Shown here: positions 47,159 through 57,365 of the stretch, one piece after another | Layout of the letters: each line of letters starts with the position of its first letter | Position numbering within the stretch: the stretch's first letter is position 1 | From: Spongilla lacustris | Taxonomy: Eukaryota > Porifera > Demospongiae > Spongillida > Spongillidae | Assembly: GCA_949361645.1 (NCBI GenBank) | Contig: OX442415.1 | Location: 24,223,790-24,287,789 of the forward strand | Reading direction: 5' to 3' | DNA length: 64,000 bases | The notes under the pieces: generated by a model | Seen by the model: the letters and a program-made list of their open reading frames with translations, nothing else | The model's database searches: none | What the model was told of the DNA's origin: nothing | Translations under genes and position numbers: made by a program

Positions 47159-49583
47159 TTATATAGCATACTTCAATACAGTATTAGCACCACAGTTTGC
47201 TACATATAGACTGCCACTTATAGAGTCTAGAATAACCCCACCAGGTTGTTTGAGATTGCCAAAAGTGTGGATCTTGTTTCCTTGAGGATCAAAGATGGAG
47301 AGACAGTTGCTACCCATCTCACTGACAAGGCTGTAACCTTCTTCATCAACTGCTATTCCAGATGGAGCATTTACATCTCCATACGATCTGACATAGGTCC
47401 CCTTATTAAGTGTGAAGACTTTGATGATATTAGAACCATAGGCTGCAATGTGAATGTTCTCTTGAGGGTCCAAGGCAAGACCACGTGGATACTGAAAACC
47501 TTGTTTACCAGAGACATTACCATTTATGGTCAACAGCCATTTGCCATTTTGATCCAATATTACTACTCTGTGGTTGTACCAATCAGAAACAATCATCCTA
47601 TCTTTGTGGTCAACAATAAGTGATACTGGTCCATTAAATTGTCCCTGACCTGCTGATACATGTACCTTGTGACCAAACTTCTGCAGGAACTGTCCTCCTG
47701 TTGTCAGCTTCTGTATACGATCATTGCCACGGTCAGCAACATACATCACATCTCCCTTGATGAATATACCATGTGGTCTACTGAACTGACCATCACCACT
47801 CCCACCACTACCTATGGTTCTCTTTTGATGACCAGCTTGATCAAACACATGAATACTGTTATCATCAACACATGCTACATAGATGTCTCCACAGTCATGG
47901 ATGGCAATACTTGATGGACCAGCACTACAATTGATAACCTGCTGGGGGTTACATAAGGAGAGGTAGTTAGGCTTACATGTAGGCTTAGGCCTCACATAAA
48001 GGTCATGAGGACTGTTCTGTACATGTTGACCATCCATTGGGATGACCAGCTGGTGAGGACCAGCAGTCTGAGGGGTGAGGGTGATAGTGTAGGTACCATC
48101 CCCATGGTCCTCCACCTCTCCATACACAACTGCTCCATCATGTGACTTGGGCCTCAGCTCAGCCTTCACCTGCAGACCACCATATGGGTACCTCTCTCCC
48201 TTTGAGGTCTTGGTCTCCACTTTAACACAGTACACTTCTCTCACCTTGGCTGCTGACCCAGAAGACCATGTGCTTTGTGATGGAGATGGATATGAGTCCA
48301 TTACATCACCAAATACAGAAAGTTCCTTAATGAGGAAATCAGTTGGTAGGGACACATGTATGTCACTGTACTGACTGGGAGTGAGGGACACATTCCCAAT
48401 CTTCTTCAGGGTGGCCTTCAGTTCAGTGGGTAGCAGTCCTCCAAGAGCAACCACCTCATGGTCAGTGTGGGTCTGGAGGATGTGGGAGGTCTTCTCAGTG
48501 TAGCGACCAATCTCATCTAGCATCTTCACAAACTGTTCCTTCTGGAGGGTCAGAAACGTTGTCTTGGAAAGTGAAATAGCCTCCAGCCCCGATAGTAGTT
48601 TCTTCTTTCTTTCCTCTATGGTTTGGTGGAGCTGTTCAAAGGCTTGGTTTATGAGCAGTGTAGTATTCTCTCTGGAAGTCTCAACCTGTTCTGCCATCTT
48701 GTCACTGCCATCAATGGCACTGGTCAGCTTTGAGGTCACTTTTTGTGCACACACAAGTGCCTCTCTCATTCCATCTCTGTGGACCTTTGCAATATTGCAC
48801 ACCTCAGCAATCCTGTGGTCCTTGTGAAGGACTAGGGTACAGTCTCTGCAGGCCAGACATTGGCAAGTCTCACAGTAGAATTTCAACTCTTCTTTCTGGT
48901 GATGAGGTTGGGAGCAGAGATGTTCAGTTGGTGTCATGATGGACGGAAGTAGTCTGAGTGACTCCTTGTCCAGTCCAACCATCTGGTGAGTATTGAATAT
49001 TTTATTGCGTTTGTGGTATTTATGGCAGAAGGTACACAGGAAGTGACCACTTAGACCACATGTACAACAGAACACCACTGCAGGCCCTTTGCCTCCATCA
49101 ATGCAAGCATCACATGACTTTTCACCACCCCTGCCAACCTTGGACATGCACCCAGCCACCTCCACTTCAAAACCAAGATGGAGGTTCTGAGGTATAACAT
49201 TGACTCCACCCTCTGGTATGGTGATACTTCTCTGACAGGTAGGACACTCCATGTTCTGCTTGGTCCCAGACCTCTCTATCTTCTTATGTAGACACTGGGC
49301 ACAGAAGGAGTGGAGACATGGAAGGATCCTGGGATCCCTGTAGGGCTTAGAGCACAGCTGGCATATGGTATGTGGAAGGAAGAGGGCAGAGCTGTGGAGC
49401 AAAGACAGTTACGTACACGGGAGTCTAGGCTTATTGATTGGGTTAATTTCCACAAGAGTGACGAGACCGTAGGCCTACACCTTACTTTGCGCTACGTTTA
49501 CCTTCTTACCAGCTATTTGTACACTCTCGTTCCTCGACTTCTGCTAAAGGTGTGGCTTTAGGATCCAGCTGCTGAGAAGCCAT
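47159..49583 (-). CDS. TRIM-NHL protein, copy 3 (two exons)
   Basis: Exon 1 is 49583-49510 and exon 2 is 49391-47159; the intron is 118 bp. Same domains as copy 1: RING, two B-box-like modules, coiled coil, filamin repeat and six NHL repeats. The protein equals copy 1 nearly everywhere (FLPHT for FPPHT before the RING; IAEVCN for IADVCN, the latter shared with copy 2). It keeps the HV insertion that copy 2 lacks. Yet the 3' flank of this gene (46-47 kb) is closer to unit 2, a mosaic pattern pointing to gene conversion or unequal exchange. The frame is intact. Confidence 0.93.
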
Positions 49584-50252
49584 ATTGACATCCGCTATAA
49601 AACGCCCACGAGAGGAATCGTGCCGTGTCGTGAATATTATTATAAAAGCGCAACCCAGGAATTAACTTTTTCCCCCCCTACCGAACCGAAAGGCAAAGAC
49701 GATTATTGCCAAGTCGCCAGACCGTTTGCTTTAAAGAAAGCTCGCGTACTTTTCATGATTACTTTGTCTCCATAGTCATCTTCCTGGGTGCGTATATTAA
49801 ACTAGCTACAACTTCCTACAAGTAACATTCTCTATGAGAAAGTTGGTGGTATATAGGACAATACATTGTTCAGTCATGCATGCATGTGCTAAATAATATA
49901 GGACTATTTCGTTTTTCCTTATCAGTCATTCAACCCTTGTTTCCCTGCTTTTTACACCACTATTGCCTTCAAATCCTATATACCACCAATATTTACTTAA
50001 AAAGAGCAAATCAAACCTTTTTCGAAGGGATTCAATGATCTAACGAAGTGCAGGAGTTCCGCCCCAGACTCCGATGAGGGAGCTTCCAGTGCAATTTCTA
50101 AACGAATGAACGGTGAGTTCAGTACTACCATAGATTTTAACCAAGCGTTTGGAACATTATCGCGGGGATTTATCGGCGCTTTGACCATGCATGTAGGCTG
50201 AGCTCTTGATCTGTGGCTCCCCAGCCTCGATCTGTTTTTGCGTACATTTTGG

Positions 50253-50278
50253 CCCCCCCCCCCCCCCCCCCCCCCCCC
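50253..50278. repeat. poly-C tract (26)
   Basis: Unit 3 counterpart of 8965-9008. Confidence 0.9.
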
Positions 50279-50440
50279 AAATCCTGGATCCGCCGCTGTC
50301 TGGCCATCCTCTATGGTCGTCTCAGCATGATTTTGGTACGGGCCAATGCTGGAGCTATTGTAATGAGATCATACCTGCGTTTAATGACATTATTTTATTG
50401 TATTAATAGTAGCATTAGTGTTATAGCTGTTGTTTAGGTT

Positions 50441-50460
50441 CTGTTTAGGGGGCTAAACAG
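50441..50460. other. terminal palindrome of the DIRS-type element
   Basis: CTGTTTAG, GGGG, CTAAACAG: an 8-bp perfect stem at the left end of the element. The target flank TTGTTTAG resembles its first arm, so this may be part of the recombinase site. Confidence 0.55.
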
Positions 50461-50462
50461 TG

Positions 50463-50487
50463 TTTAATGGGTGCTTAGTCACTACTC
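50463..50487. repeat. imperfect left terminal inverted repeat
   Basis: TTTAATGGGTGCTTAGTCAC... matches, in inverse orientation, the right end at 55293-55317 (reverse complement CTTAATTACCATGCTTAGTA...). The shared core is TGCTTAGT-N-ACT. Inverted termini fit DIRS-type rather than LTR elements. Confidence 0.5.
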
Positions 50488-50520
50488 ATCAGAGCTTGCG
50501 GTGGGCTAAGAAGTGGTACA

Positions 50521-50527
50521 TATAAAG
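50521..50527 (+). promoter_or_regulatory. TATA box of the DIRS-type element
   Basis: TATAAAG about 210 bases upstream of the gag ATG, the only clear TATA in the 5' region. Confidence 0.45.
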
Positions 50528-50730
50528 GTTGCCTGGTAGTTACTGATAAGAGCTTGTGGTTTCACAGGAGGCTTGCTGGTGCATGCATGGGGTAGGGCGT
50601 GCGCTAGCAGGGTCCTTCCCTTTGTCCCTTTGCGCGTTATGGCCGGCTTGTGAGGTTATATGCACACACTAGCAGCTTCCTAGCACTCTCAGTGCTTCAG
50701 GAGAGCTGCTCTGTTTCTTTTGTATCTTGA

Positions 50731-52215
50731 ATGTCCGAAGCAAAGCGTAGGCAGTTGATGCGCTTAACTGCGGAGGTCTTGCGCCTTCGCCTCATGCAGG
50801 CAAACCTGGTGGCCACTGGTTCTAAACAGGCCATGGTCCGGCGACTGTTAGACCACGCCGAGGACAACTCCACCTCGGACCAGGATGAGCAAAGCGATCC
50901 TGCCAACCCGGTCGGCCAGTCGGAATCAGAGCAAAGCAATCCTGCCATCCCGGTCGGCCAGTCGGAATCAGAGCAAAGCAATCCTGCCACCTCGGTCAGG
51001 CAGTCGGACTTGGAGCAGGAGCACGAGCGTCGCGTTCCTGCAAGGCGCAGCTCGCCTAGCTCGCGATCCAGTTCCTCTACGCCGCAGCATAGGGGTTCTC
51101 GCCCGCTACGCCGTCCTCGAGCAATTGCGGCCAGCTCACCGCCGTCGGGAAGCGTCGCCTCTCGGTCCCCCGTTTCAGACGCGGGTCGCCACACAGGTCG
51201 CCGCAAGGCTGTCGCTACAGCCGCACCTGTTCTCCCTCTGGATCGGGTACAGAGGCGTCACCGACGCAGGTCACGGTCAAGGCCAACTCGAGCAGACGCT
51301 GCGCGCTCACCTTCCAGCCGCTCAAGGGCCCCTCAGAAGCGTAGATCCCGCCGTTCGAGCTCGCAGGAGGGCCATCGACCACGGTCACGCCGCGGTAAAA
51401 GGGCCAAATTGGACAGCTCATCCAGCTCCTCCTTCTCCTCGTCCTCCTCTTCGTCGTCGTCACGATCGAGAGGCAGTCGTCACCGGAGGCACCACCACCG
51501 CCGCCGCCGCCGTTCTAGCAGTCTGGAGGAATTTTTCGTGTCCCCGTTGCCCACCTGCGCGGTTACTCCGTCCAAACACCTTGTGAGGCGAATCAAAAAA
51601 AGTAAATTTACTAATTTTGATTGCCTTTTGGGCCCAGGGTACGAGGAGGGTTGGGGTGCCCTCCAGTTGCAGGGGAAACGCGAGGACAAGAAGAAGGCGA
51701 GCAAGCGGTGCGTAGGAGACTTCGCTTCTTGGATGGAGGCATGGAATGTGTATTTGGCCATACGCGTACAATCGGCTCCCCGTTTGGCGCAACAGCTCCT
51801 GAAGTACCAGGCCATAATTACACAGCTTTTTTCTTCGTACCCAGTGAACGTGTGCATAAAATATGACACCTGTTTCCGTCAGGCAGTGGCCAGGGACAAG
51901 GCCCGCAGCATTCCGTGGGACCATCTGAAGGAAGATTTGCTGGTCTGGTGCGCGACCAGGCAGCCTTTTCGCACCGTCAAACCATCGGGCCAGGGTCTCA
52001 ACACCGCCCGCCAAACACCCACAGCTCCAGGAGCCACCCAGTCCGGAACACGCACCCTCCACGTCGCTTCGGGGCAGGAAATCTGCAGAAAGTACAACTT
52101 TGGCAACTGTGCTAGGGCAGTCTGCAAGTTTGCCCACAAGTGTTGGACAGTTGGGTGTGGTGGGGACCACCCCGGGAAATCCTGCCCCCGGGCCGCCCCA
52201 GCTCCGCCTGGCTGA
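50731..52215 (+). CDS. gag-like ORF of DIRS-type element
   Basis: 494 residues from ATG (the base at -3 is G). Residues 1-45 resemble a SAP-like helix pair (LTAEVLRLRLMQANLVATGS). Residues about 53-95 hold nearly three tandem 16-residue repeats (SEQSNPAIPVGQSE type). A long Arg/Ser-rich, RNA-binding-like stretch (100-270) follows, then a helical domain (FASWMEAWNVYLAIRVQSAP...). Near the end is a CCCH finger C-x7-C-x4-C-x3-H (ICRKYNFGNCARAVCKFAH) and further Cys residues, typical of tyrosine-recombinase retroelements. The product likely packages RNA. Its end overlaps the RT frame by 116 bases. Confidence 0.85.
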   Translation: MSEAKRRQLMRLTAEVLRLRLMQANLVATGSKQAMVRRLLDHAEDNSTSDQDEQSDPANPVGQSESEQSNPAIPVGQSESEQSNPATSVRQSDLEQEHERRVPARRSSPSSRSSSSTPQHRGSRPLRRPRAIAASSPPSGSVASRSPVSDAGRHTGRRKAVATAAPVLPLDRVQRRHRRRSRSRPTRADAARSPSSRSRAPQKRRSRRSSSQEGHRPRSRRGKRAKLDSSSSSSFSSSSSSSSSRSRGSRHRRHHHRRRRRSSSLEEFFVSPLPTCAVTPSKHLVRRIKKSKFTNFDCLLGPGYEEGWGALQLQGKREDKKKASKRCVGDFASWMEAWNVYLAIRVQSAPRLAQQLLKYQAIITQLFSSYPVNVCIKYDTCFRQAVARDKARSIPWDHLKEDLLVWCATRQPFRTVKPSGQGLNTARQTPTAPGATQSGTRTLHVASGQEICRKYNFGNCARAVCKFAHKCWTVGCGGDHPGKSCPRAAPAPPG

Positions 52216-53797
52216 GAAGCGGGTATGCACCCCGTTACGACGCACCCAATTCGAGAGTGAGTTAGCATCTCATCACGACAAAGCCTGGGTCTCCTGGCTG
52301 CTAAATGGAATAACATACGGTGTTTCTATAGGTTTTTCTGGTCCCCACACCCCTTATGTATCTAGCAATCTACCCTCCGCTGCTCAGCACCCACACATTA
52401 TTACCGCTGAATTGGCTAAAGAAGTGGAAGCAGGCAGAGTTCTGGGCCCCTTTGCTACCCCCCCTATGAATACATTCAGGTCTTCAGGTCTGGGGGCTAT
52501 CCCGAAAAAGAATGGCAAATGGAGGATGATCCTACATCTTTCAGCCCCTTTTGGATCCAGCGTCAATGATGGGATCGACAAGGACCAGTTCCCAGTCCAG
52601 TACTCCACGGTGGACGACGCAGTGGAGCTGATCTCCAGGTATGGCACTGGCACCATTCTGGCAAAGATTGATTTGAAGGCGGCGGCGTTCAGAATGGTGC
52701 CCATCGATCCAAAGGACTGGGACCTCCTCGGCATGAAATGGCAGGGGAACTTTTATCTGGATACATGCCTGCCGTTTGGGCTCCGGTCTGCGCCTTTCCT
52801 CTTCAACCAGTTCGCAGAGGCATTGCACTGGATTTTAGACAACAACTACCAGGTGGATGCCGTCCACTACCTGGACGACTTCCTGGTAGTGGGGGCTCCA
52901 GGGACAGATCAATGCTCATCCGCAGTCCAGCAGACCCTGGGTGCTTGCGAAAGCTTGGGCATACCGGTGGCGATGGACAAACTGGAGGGGCCTTCAACAC
53001 GCATCACCTTTCTGGGCATCATGCTCGATACGGAGGCTCGGGTGATGTCTCTTCCTCAGGGGAAGCTGGAGGAAATCCAGTCCAAGGTTCACTCATGGTT
53101 GGGGCGCCGCAGTGCCACCAAACGTGAGCTGCTGTCCTTGATCGGCACTCTGTCCTTCGCCACAAAGGTCGTCCATGCTGGTCGGCTGTTCCTGCATCGC
53201 TTGATCGACCTGTCCACAACAGTCGTGCGGTTGCACCATCACGTCCAACTCTCAGCAGAGGCCAGGGCTGACCTCGACTGGTGGGCTCGCTTCTTGCCCA
53301 CATGGAACGGTAGGGCAATGTTCCTAGAGCCTCAATGGTTGGAAGCAGACAGCTTGAACCTGTTCACCGATGCCTCTGGGGCTCACGGCTTCGGGGCATT
53401 CTTTGAAGGGTCTTGGCTCAAGGGGCACTGGCTCCCCCACCAAAGGCTGCCGCACCGCTCCATCCAGTGGCAGGAGCTGTTTTCTATCCTCGCGGCGACC
53501 AGCACCTGGCACAAGCGGTTGATGGGTCGTCGCGTAATCTTCCACTGCGATAATTTGGCTGTCGTCCATGCTTGGACTGGCCAGTCATCACGGGACCCAT
53601 CCCTCATGGTGTTGTTTCGTGAGCTATTTTTCATTGCCGCCCAGGGGAATTTTTCTATTAAAATGGTGCATGTCCCAGGGGCTCACAACGTACTAGCAGA
53701 CGCCTTGTCTCGGGATAGAATGCTTACATTCTTTACCCTTGCTCCACAGGCCGATCCCCTCCCATCAGTGGTGCCCCCATACTTGGCGGCGTTCTAG
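52100..53797 (+). CDS. reverse transcriptase-RNase H of DIRS-type element
   Basis: 565-codon open frame, +1 relative to gag. Its first ATG comes only after about 115 codons, inside the RT fold, so translation probably reaches it by frameshifting or another non-standard route. RT motifs: KKNGKWRMILHLS, AKIDLKAAAFRMVP, LPFGLRSAPFLFNQ and the catalytic YLDDF at residue 257. RNase H: TDASG (Asp 424), QELF (Glu 459), CDN (Asp 484) and ADALSR (Asp 534), so all four acidic residues are present. It makes cDNA from the element RNA. No stop or frameshift disrupts it. Confidence 0.92.
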   Translation: MATVLGQSASLPTSVGQLGVVGTTPGNPAPGPPQLRLAEKRVCTPLRRTQFESELASHHDKAWVSWLLNGITYGVSIGFSGPHTPYVSSNLPSAAQHPHIITAELAKEVEAGRVLGPFATPPMNTFRSSGLGAIPKKNGKWRMILHLSAPFGSSVNDGIDKDQFPVQYSTVDDAVELISRYGTGTILAKIDLKAAAFRMVPIDPKDWDLLGMKWQGNFYLDTCLPFGLRSAPFLFNQFAEALHWILDNNYQVDAVHYLDDFLVVGAPGTDQCSSAVQQTLGACESLGIPVAMDKLEGPSTRITFLGIMLDTEARVMSLPQGKLEEIQSKVHSWLGRRSATKRELLSLIGTLSFATKVVHAGRLFLHRLIDLSTTVVRLHHHVQLSAEARADLDWWARFLPTWNGRAMFLEPQWLEADSLNLFTDASGAHGFGAFFEGSWLKGHWLPHQRLPHRSIQWQELFSILAATSTWHKRLMGRRVIFHCDNLAVVHAWTGQSSRDPSLMVLFRELFFIAAQGNFSIKMVHVPGAHNVLADALSRDRMLTFFTLAPQADPLPSVVPPYLAAF

Positions 53798-54735
53798 AGG
53801 CCCTGCTCAGAAAGTTGATCGAGAGGTCCCTGGCACCCTCCACTGCAGCAACTTATCGGGTGGGTATCCAGCGCTACCTTGCCTTCTGTAGCAACCTCCA
53901 CGTCCGGCCTATCCCGGCTTGCAAGCGTCTAGTCGCAGCATTTGCAACACATCTCTGGTCAACTGTCACCCTACCGACCATCAAGGTGTACCTGGCAGCG
54001 GTGTCATTCTTACACCACTCAGAAGGCCTTCGGAGTCCAGTTAGGGGGAACCAGATCCTGAGGCTGCTACTGAGAGGAATCCGGCGCTCAAATCTGGCGA
54101 GCTCACCAAAGAGTTGCTGCAGACACCCTATTACGCCCGGAATACTGGCTAAACTGCTCAGTTCATCGCACGCTAGCAGATCACTCCGAAGCCAGGACAA
54201 GCGTATGTTCCAAGCGGCAGCAACACTTGCCTTCTTTGGGTTCCTGCGAATTGGAGAGTTCACTGCCACACCCTACCGCCCTGCCTCGTTGTCTAAAGGA
54301 GATATCAAGCTGGAAAAGCATGAGATTCTAATTCGACTGGGTCGCTCCAAAACCGACCAATGGGGGAAAGGGGCTCTCGTGAAGATTGGCTGCTCCAGAG
54401 ACAGTTACTGCCCGGTCCGGGCTATGGAACGGTATCTAGAACGGGATCGAAGGCCAATCACAGCGCCCCTGTTCCAGTATAGCAACGGTTCCGTGTTATC
54501 AGCAAAAGCCTTTCGGAGGTGGCTTCACCGCCACTTAGCCAGGAGGGGCTTCAACCCCAGGCTGTACAACACGCACAGCTTTAGGATAGGGGCAGCCACT
54601 GCAGCAGCTAAGGCAGGCTTCTCAGCGAAGAAGATAATGGAGCTGGGTCGGTGGCGCAGCAGGGCATTCGAGTCCTACGTAAGGTTCACTCCCGTGCATC
54701 CTTCAGCTGCAGCAAGGATGGCAAAAGTCAAATAA
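53719..54735 (+). CDS. tyrosine recombinase of DIRS-type element
   Basis: The frame is open from 53719 (after a TAG) and overlaps the RT end by 79 bases. No ATG precedes the conserved core, and 53815 is only a TTG, so it may be a frameshift product. From 53815, 306 residues: an N-terminal SAM-like region (LAPSTAATYRVGIQRYLAFC), then catalytic Arg 145 (FLRIGEF), His 254 and Arg 257 (THSFRIGAAT), Trp 280 at the second His position (LGRWRSRAFE), and nucleophile Tyr 288 (SYVRF). The R-H-R-W-Y set is complete. It integrates circular cDNA without target duplication, in agreement with the junctions. Confidence 0.92.
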   Translation, partial: NAYILYPCSTGRSPPISGAPILGGVLEALLRKLIERSLAPSTAATYRVGIQRYLAFCSNLHVRPIPACKRLVAAFATHLWSTVTLPTIKVYLAAVSFLHHSEGLRSPVRGNQILRLLLRGIRRSNLASSPKSCCRHPITPGILAKLLSSSHASRSLRSQDKRMFQAAATLAFFGFLRIGEFTATPYRPASLSKGDIKLEKHEILIRLGRSKTDQWGKGALVKIGCSRDSYCPVRAMERYLERDRRPITAPLFQYSNGSVLSAKAFRRWLHRHLARRGFNPRLYNTHSFRIGAATAAAKAGFSAKKIMELGRWRSRAFESYVRFTPVHPSAAARMAKVK

Positions 54736-55318
54736 CATTATAACTGCCTTTCTCTCCTCCCGTGCATTTATTTGTATGTGCTTCGTATTCACATATTTAC
54801 CTCACAATCCGGCCGTTAAATGAATAATAAGGGCATATGTGAGTGTGGGGGGTAAACCTTGGGCGGAACCCTACGGGCCTGACCTATCTCGGGGACCCAA
54901 GCCTGGGCAGCGTCCTGGCTTGGTACGCAGGTCACCCAGTTGGTGATCAGCATCACCATCTGGTGCCTGTCTCCCCGAGACTCCCCCACACGACCTGACT
55001 ACCTCGGGAACCCAAGCCCCGGCCAGCGGTCGGGCTTGGTACATGGGGCATTCTGCTGGTGACCAGCGTCACCATCGGATACCCAGTGACTCGAGCGGAT
55101 AGGGGAACTCCCAACGAGTGACCAGCGTCACCTCACGGGAGCATTTCCTTGGTCAACAGGTCAGGGGAGGCAGGGTCACGGCTCGTGGCACGTTCCTGCC
55201 CAGGCCCCTTTATCTGCCAATCAGTCAACCGGGCACGTTGCATGGCGGGCGCAAGAGCATTAAGTTAAGGGAGATCAGGGGCTTGGGCACATAGGAGTTA
55301 CTAAGCATGGTAATTAAG
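54736..55318 (+). other. 3' noncoding region with covarying hairpin modules
   Basis: Two diverged direct units of 116 bp start at 54878 and 54994. Each has a hairpin CCAAGCC/GGCTTGG-type stem and then a GGTGAY-CAGC-RTCACC hairpin (54942-54957, 55058-55073). A third, partial hairpin is at 55117-55132. The stem changes GGTGAT/ATCACC to GGTGAC/GTCACC on both sides. TCTCGGGG (54888-54895) can pair with CCCCGAGA (54973-54980) around the first unit. It may be an RNA signal for packaging, priming or circle formation. Confidence 0.7.
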
Positions 55319-56274
55319 TGGTGTTATTTGTAATCATAGTGTACTATGTGTTATTGCAATTACAGTAATAGTTAATAATCCTTAGACAAACCCCTTTAAC
55401 CGTGTCAACAAGGCCGCAGACAACGAGATTTTAGAGCTTACATTGTTTTGGCTGACTGCAACACACGAATGAGTGCTGTCTTTGTGTCTGCTGCATGCCA
55501 ACGCAAACCAATACGGTACAAGTGCGCCTATTGATCCCGTTACAAATACAGTAGGTAGGGATCCTCTTATCGGGATTCGGTTAAAAAACGAATTAGTGTT
55601 TCAATTAGCTTTACAATGTAGTTTTTGAATTTAATCAGCCATTGACATTGTAGTTGGGCGTCCAAGATTTGTACCCATCTGATAGCATTGTTAGCTATAT
55701 AGCCCACACTCGCTAACAAATCTTGGTATACATGTAGACTTGAATCTTAATACCCGACCCCAGTTACCATTGCTACTGGCATTAGCAAGCTGACATGATT
55801 ATTTACAATAATCATGTTAACTGGTATAACCGCGAGCGTTCCGATAAGCGGATCCCTGCTGTGTAATTAATTACTTGTAAAGCGTTGTGGCTTTTAGCTG
55901 GTATAAACGTTTTGTGCCTATTTCTCTGTGATGCCAACCTCTGCATGGCAGTAATTTAGCCAGTATGCCACGTGCACATTGTTCGCACAGACGTTATAAT
56001 TACGTGGCTATAATCAGCATGTGGATGTGCATGTATTTTAGAGCACGCATTTAGTACTTGATATAACATACGTACAGTACTGACATTCCATATATAATGC
56101 GCGTTCACACATGCGTGCGTGCATGTATATACGCCATGCGTCATGCACATGTCGTGATCGGCGTCCGTTTCCATATCGATCCGCTACTTTTAATTAGTGT
56201 CTCCACAGTTGGTGGTAAGCTGCTTCAAGGAGCAAAAAAAAACACGGTAACGCAGTTAAAACTGAATTCTGCCG

Positions 56275-56670
56275 GTCAGCCAGGCTTAGATATACAATTC
56301 GTGCATGGCCTATCGTGCATGGCCTAACTAACTAACTAACTGTCGTGCATGGCCTAACTAACTGTCGTGCATGGCCTAACTAACTGTCGTGCATGGCCTA
56401 ACTAACTGTCGTGCATGGCCTAACTAACTGTCGTGCATGGCCTAACTAACTGTCGTGCATGGCCTAACTAACTGTCGTGCATGGCCTAACTAACTGTCGT
56501 GCATGGCCTAACTAACTGTCGTGCATGGCCTAACTAACTGTCGTGCATGGCCTAACTAACTGTCGTGCATGGCCTAACTAACTGTCGTGCATGGCCTAAC
56601 TAACTGTCGTGCATGGCCTAACTAACTGTCGTGCATGGCCTAACTAACTGTCGTGCATGGCCTAACTAAC
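56275..56670 (+). repeat. 22-bp VNTR expanded to 15 perfect units, alpha 3
   Basis: 56341-56670 is exactly 15 x 22 bp of the TGTCGTGCATGGCC plus TAACTAAC unit, with degenerate units before it. Sister loci have about 2-5 units. Confidence 0.95.
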
Positions 56671-57365
56671 TGTTTTGTTTTAAAATAACATCAACGTACG
56701 TTAGAATAAACAGCTAGCTAAGCCTTACGAATAGAGGGTGGGGTAGGCTAGGGAAGATTGGAGTTCAGGTAATCAGTGCATGCCGGGTTTCAGTTGCCGA
56801 CGAAATTGCGATATGTTATGTTATGTTGTGTGTGTGTGCATAGATATTATCTATGGTGTGTGTGTGTCACTGTGTGTGCCAGTGTGTGTATTGTGCATGC
56901 ATATTATTTGTTTCTAGTTCTGCTACACCGCAAGGAAGAATGGCCTTGTTACGTATTGTAACTAGCTCACGGCGTCGTCTCTGACGCTTAATATATATGA
57001 TCACGTGATCGACGCTCATTGTCTTTCAAAAATAATAACTTACCCCCAAGAATACATGGTCGAACGTGTTAACTGAAATACATGTATAGTCTTGAAATAC
57101 ACGTATATAGATAATATTATAATATTCTCATACACCGAAATTACAATCCGCTTTCAGACTCAAGTCACTTGTGAATAACGAAATAACATGGGCCGATGCG
57201 ACGAATGCAGATGTTTTATTCTTACATGCTTCTCTGGAAGGAGGTGTAAACGGTACGAATATGGCCGGTCATTAACGTTTATGCTTCCGTATACTCTGTC
57301 ATTACTCCGTACTCGACGACCCCAGCTGTACTCGCGCGCATGCAAAGCTACAGGACGGGTACGAA

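Larger units (their letters stand above)
50438..55318 (+). mobile_element. DIRS/Ngaro-type tyrosine-recombinase retrotransposon
   Basis: About 4.88 kb, inserted in sub-repeat alpha of unit 3. Units 1 and 2 keep the empty site (TTGTTTAGTGGTGTTATT at about 9162 and 36402). Only AG is shared by both junctions, so there is no usual target duplication, as expected for integration by a tyrosine recombinase. Order: 5' UTR with TATAAAG, gag-like ORF, RT-RNase H, tyrosine recombinase, structured 3' region. No methyltransferase domain is seen, which favours a Ngaro-like or reduced DIRS-like lineage. Base composition is clearly more GC-rich than the host DNA around it. All frames are open, so the insertion is recent and may be competent. 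Confidence 0.92.

Noticed and set aside
50697..51206. Minus-strand ORFs opposite gag and RT (50697-51206, 51460-52245, 51879-52316, 52384-52734)
   Set aside because: GC-rich antisense shadows of well supported element genes.
50438..55318. LTR retrotransposon or endogenous retrovirus
   Set aside because: No long terminal repeats, protease, DDE integrase or envelope; a tyrosine recombinase and inverted termini are present instead.
56341..56670. Regular 22-bp repeats that look like a CRISPR array
   Set aside because: The units are directly contiguous without spacers, in an animal genome. It is a minisatellite.
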